Shown here piece after piece: positions 59,936-64,000 of a stretch of DNA of 64,000 bases. Position 1 is the first letter of the stretch. The number at the start of each line of letters is the position of its first letter. The position numbers and the translations under genes are program-made. Under the pieces are notes generated by a model. It was not told where the DNA came from and searched no databases. It saw nothing but the letters and a program-made list of their open reading frames with translations. Origin of the DNA: Dichetophora obliterata (Eukaryota; Arthropoda; Insecta; Diptera; Sciomyzidae); the NCBI GenBank assembly GCA_963920525.1, contig OY986436.1:7701001-7765000 (forward strand), given 5' to 3'.

Positions 59936-62536
59936 AACTCAAGTTGATGGCCAAAATGACGTCTATTTCAAAATCTGAACCGAATATTCATCTAGAATTG
60001 ATAAGCGTATTCCTATCTTGCAAATTTTTCACGGTTCAAATGTGAAAATGTTGTAATTAAATCTGATAACCAGGCTAGGATTCCGATGACATGTCATCTT
60101 TTTTCTGTTGCTTCTAAGACATTTCCTGCTTATTTAAAACGCCTCTTTATGTTTCCTAAATTTCAAATATGAAAAGTTTTTATTTCACTTTTTCGTGATT
60201 TTTTATCGCTTTTAGTTTTCACGTAATTTTTACTAGATTTTTTGGTCATTTTTAGAGATTTTTAAGTTATTTTAGTGTCATTTATGTACGTTTTTTATAT
60301 TTAGAGCATTTTCGGATTTTAGTGTAATTTTTAAATAATTTTTTTTGTTTTTTTTCGTACTAAAAAGTGCCAAAATGCTAATTTTTAAACATATTCCTTT
60401 AACACTAGAGTCCCTTCAATCAAAAACATTACCTCTCGACGAAGAAGTAGCTTTGTTTAAAGACTTCGATGGAAAAAAAGCTTTGCGCGTGGTGAAACTG
60501 ACGAAAGGGTATGTAGAAAAATGAAACAAGTGTTAGATAAAAACTCAGGTAATGCTTGTATAAATTTAATTTAGTAATGTTTTATTTTTAAGGCTACATT
60601 TTTTGTTTATTTTTTATGCAGTTGTTTGCATTTTTTAGGTGATTTTTGTCAGTTTTTAGGTAATTTTCTGCAGTTTTTAGGTCAATTTTTAGGTAATTTT
60701 TGCAGTTTCTTGGTCATCAAAATCCGATCTCTGCTGATAACTAAGCTTCCTCTACGATCAGTTTGTAAATCTGCCACTGAACAATGGTATAATTCGATAG
60801 GCAATACCTAAAAGTATTAAAAAATTTTAACGCAATCTAACAAATAAGTTTTTTGAAAGTGTTTTTGTAGCAAAGCAAATTTCTCAAAATCTTCTTGACC
60901 GCTTGCAATGATTTCACATGCAGAATAAACATTAAAATAAATTTTTTCTTTAACGCCTTTTTTGTTTTCAGCTCAGCACTGATTGCTCTCTGTTTATTTT
61001 AAGTGAGATTATACTATGAAATACAGTTTAGTGGGCCCATTTTCACAAATTTTGGAACTTTTCACGCAATGCAGTATATTCAAGCGGGGCTACACATCAA
61101 CCAAACGCGGAGTTTTAAACTATGATGATACAACGAAACATTTCGAAAGTGCTGCCAAAACTACTGCGTTCTGTAATCAACTTCGATCCTCGCCGCAAAT
61201 AGTGTATTATGTCTTCTACCGACTAAAAACAGGTGCCTCGAAGTGGTAATTTAAGTTTTGGACAGAGGAGAAAGTTGGCACACTGGCCGTTAGATGGTAT
61301 TTGTTAAGTTCTTGGAAAAAAATTCGTTCCCAATGATAGCCTTGTGAAATGGTGTGATGCACATCAATGCGTTTTCTTTCCAGAAGTCTGACTTTTTTTG
61401 ACGAATTTTCTCTCAAATGCCGCATATTGCGCAGATAATATTCCATATTTACCCTCTAACTTTCTGGCAAGAATTGTGACAGTCCCTTAAGCCGGCTTTT
61501 TTAAATTATCGATACCCCGGAAATATCTTGATAGAAGTTTTTTATGAAAATCAGAATATCAATTTAACGAATTCTTGAATGCAGAAAAATTATTTCAATA
61601 TAAGAAAATTATTTCTCTCCGTGTACAAGCATCTTTTTTTCTTACTTTTAACTTGTTAATTTGTTTCTCTTTTTACTTAAATGCATTGCATTTTTATTCA
61701 TTGCTTAAAGGTTATTGTTTTTAAGTTCGTTCTTAAATACTTTATATGACTTTTTCGATTTCTATTTTGGTTTTTCTTATTATGTCGAACACAAATAATA
61801 AAGACCAACTTTTTATTAAAAATAGAAGCTATGAACATCAGTGTATTATTTTAAATAAAGCAAGATACTTTATTCATGCTAACAGTTTAAACAGTTTAAT
61901 TTTTAATATATTGTAATATTTGACTGCTTTTTAACGTGTGAAACACGTCAGCTACTAGCTTGTCAAATTATTAACTAAATTTAAAAAGTTTCCACTTAAA
62001 ATTCTCACGACTTTTATGCTTCAATTATATGTACATCCATCAAAGAAAGCCACTAAACTTTATTGCATTTCTTATAAGAAAGTCACAAACAACAAAGTCA
62101 TCCCCCACAAAACGAAAGACTTAAGCGACAAACTTGCTTGTTGCCTGCTTCACTCGCTGTCTATGCATTTATTCCCCTCATATTTTCTTAAGATTTTCTG
62201 CTCGCGTGATTTCTAAGATTTCGTTACACTTGCAATTAGAATTTTAAATGAACCCTGCCAGGTTGCTTTTAATGAGCAGTTGCTTTCTTATAAGAAGGGT
62301 GAGTGAGGGCCAAGCTATCAGCGCCACTTGCAATGGACAGTCTTAATATTTTCTTGTTCTCTAAAGTTTTTCAGATATGCTCTGCACTGGCTGATGTACA
62401 TATAATATTTGCATTGAGTGCTGTATTTTTGTTGTTGTAGTTAATTAAATCTTTGTGTTTTTTTTTCCTTCCTTATAACTTGCTCCAAATTTTCACACGC
62501 TGCGGTTAAGAAGATAGATAAAACGCAACCCATTTG
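59936..62536. other. Intergenic DNA with short coding-like relics
   Basis: A frame at 60375-60524 (LESLQSKTLPLDEEVALFKD ... VVKLTKGYVEK) and one at 61016-61249 (KRGYTSTKRGVLNYDD ... VYYVFYRL) have good complexity but no recognised domain; decayed transposon proteins are the likeliest source. At 60630-60710 'ggtaattttygcagttttta' is repeated three to four times. Confidence 0.35.
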
Positions 62537-62948
62537 CGTGGGAAATTTGTGCAAAGTTCTAGCTTAAACTTGGTAAGAAATCTTAAGGGGGATAGTGTTG
62601 GAAAATGTTAATTTTTGTTGTTGCATTTTATTATTACTGCTGTGATTATTTTTGATATTTTCTTATGCATTTCGTGATAAGATGAAGTTCTTAGTTTTAA
62701 GCTGTTTAACTGCTGATGTGGCTGCATTTCGTTGTTTTGTGGTAATTATTTACATAGACTATTTACGGTCGCTATGTGAGTGTGTGTGTGTCATAAGAGC
62801 GTCATGGGAAGAAGTTTTTGAATGCAGAAAATGTTGTTTTTTTTTAGAGGGCAGCTTAGTTCGAAGCGCCATTTTTTGAAGGCTTCTTTCATGCTTTTTG
62901 TTGGCTTATTTTTTGATATTTAATAAAATTTTTTTGGCATCGTGGGAA
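62537..62948 (+). promoter_or_regulatory. Pair of high-affinity-type Su(H) motifs
   Basis: CGTGGGAA occurs at 62537-62544 and again at 62941-62948, same strand, 404 bp apart. The motif is GC-rich and rare in such AT-rich DNA. It lies 8 kb downstream of Su(H). A role in Notch-dependent control of Su(H) or of an unseen neighbour is inferred only. Confidence 0.25.
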
Positions 62949-64000
62949 GGTGTTGCTTATGCATTTGATTTATTTTGGTATATAAATTAAATGAGTTCAT
63001 TGCTACTTTGGTGTTGATTAATTAATTTAAATAAGCTTAAAATAATTAAGCTTGCGAATCTGGGTTAGAAACAGCCGAATTTTTTATCACTGAAAGCAGG
63101 CCCGTAGCTAAAGACGAGGATTGGTATTCAGGGATTAAAAACACCCTCTTGAAAGTATAAAGTAATAATTCAAGTGACAAATTCAAAAGTAACAATTATA
63201 TTTTTTACAAAAACAAATAATTTGAAAAAGCATTTTAACTAACAGAACATTAAGCTGAAATATAATTTAAAACAATAAAATTTTTAAATTAATTAATTTA
63301 AATTGTTAATTTTATAAATAAAAGTTCCAAAGTCGTTGCTACTTTATTGTTTTTAAATATTTTGAAAAGTAAATATATTTCTATAAAAATACGTATTTTT
63401 ATATGAAGCTTCTTTAGCACCGTTGTGATTTCAAACGCGATGAAACGAAAAATGACATTAAAAAAACGAACATACTTATATAAAAAAAACAACCGCTTAG
63501 TATGTACATAAACCAATTTCAAAGACATTTTAAACGTTGCGGTAGTTGTTGAACTGTCGGACAAATTTACAGTCTGCAAACACACTTAGCATGTCTCCAG
63601 CAACATTTTTGAAATATATAACAAAATTAAATATATTTAAAAACGAAAGTCAAACAATAGAAAGTTAATACTCTGATTTGCAAGTCTTTTTTTCTTATTC
63701 TTAGCTGACGGTGTTTAATGAAAAAGTTATATAGGGGGTTGTGGACGATCCGACTTGTCATCCCACATGTCCGACAACAAATAACGGGAAAAATTTCTTT
63801 AAGCTTTCGAACAGTCCGACATGTACGACGACTTCATTGCATTGCAGGCTCTCAAAGAAAACACCTATTTTATTTTATTTTGGAGGGAAGAAATGCTATA
63901 TCTGGGGCACCTTGTATATAATTCATGCAGCTTTTAATGTAAACACACAGATGTCCCTATTTATTTGCACATCAATATATGAGGCATAATCAACTGAACC
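62949..64000. other. AT-rich intergenic DNA
   Basis: No gene is supported. 'gcaggcccgtagctaaaga' at 63096 looks like a single transposon end. 'gtccgacatgt' recurs in variants at 63766-63826. Confidence 0.45.

Overview
This is eukaryotic nuclear DNA from a higher fly (Diptera, Muscomorpha). The evidence is a very AT-rich background, short 50-80 nt introns with GT/AG borders, dense insect-type transposons, and a five-exon Suppressor of Hairless gene whose core reads almost like the Drosophila protein. The flanking repeats do not look like Drosophila melanogaster. A tephritid or other acalyptrate/calyptrate fly is plausible, but I cannot name a species.

Only two host genes are convincing, both on the + strand. 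(1) At 18566-20023 lies a three-exon F-box/leucine-rich-repeat gene, probably an SCF ubiquitin-ligase substrate adaptor; an orphan exon-like piece about 0.8 kb downstream may be a paralog remnant. (2) At 39401-54503 lies Su(H), the CSL/RBPJ transcription factor of the Notch pathway: five coding exons, an 11.3 kb intron 1 and a 1.65 kb intron 2. Intron 2 is almost entirely a (CTTTA)n array of about 300 units that runs to within a few bases of the exon 3 splice acceptor. A 12-codon upstream ORF ends directly against the Su(H) start codon. Four Su(H)-type binding motifs lie 1.0-1.8 kb downstream of its stop, where the autoregulatory socket enhancer sits in Drosophila.

Almost everything else is mobile or repeated DNA. 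0.3-1.5 kb: a Tc1-like fragment inside an inverted-repeat element. 1.7-3.1 kb: a TA-type foldback element inside a hAT-like element. 4.0-5.5 kb: a nearly full-length dead Tc1 element. 5.85-10.3 and 14.2-15.8 kb: copies of one long dispersed repeat, interrupted by other elements. 13.3-14.2 and 41.85-43.9 kb: dead non-LTR retrotransposons. 15.97-16.31 kb: a tRNA-derived SINE with perfect 13-bp target duplications. 21.3-24.1 kb: hairpin, piggyBac-like and TA-type elements plus a template-switch duplication. 24.6-26.6 kb: a MITE split by a Transib-like element. 30.9 kb: a hAT transposase tail. 37.4-38.6 kb: a large foldback. 46.9 kb: a hAT-type MITE. 56.2 kb: a foldback. 56.6-57.2 kb: a dead mariner. 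57.7-58.2 and 59.3-59.9 kb: inverted and tandem repeats.

I found no prokaryotic system, CRISPR array or new multigene system. The most interesting points are the splice-compatible pentanucleotide expansion in Su(H), the abutting upstream ORF, the candidate autoregulatory site cluster, and insertion histories that can be read from empty sites inside the same window.
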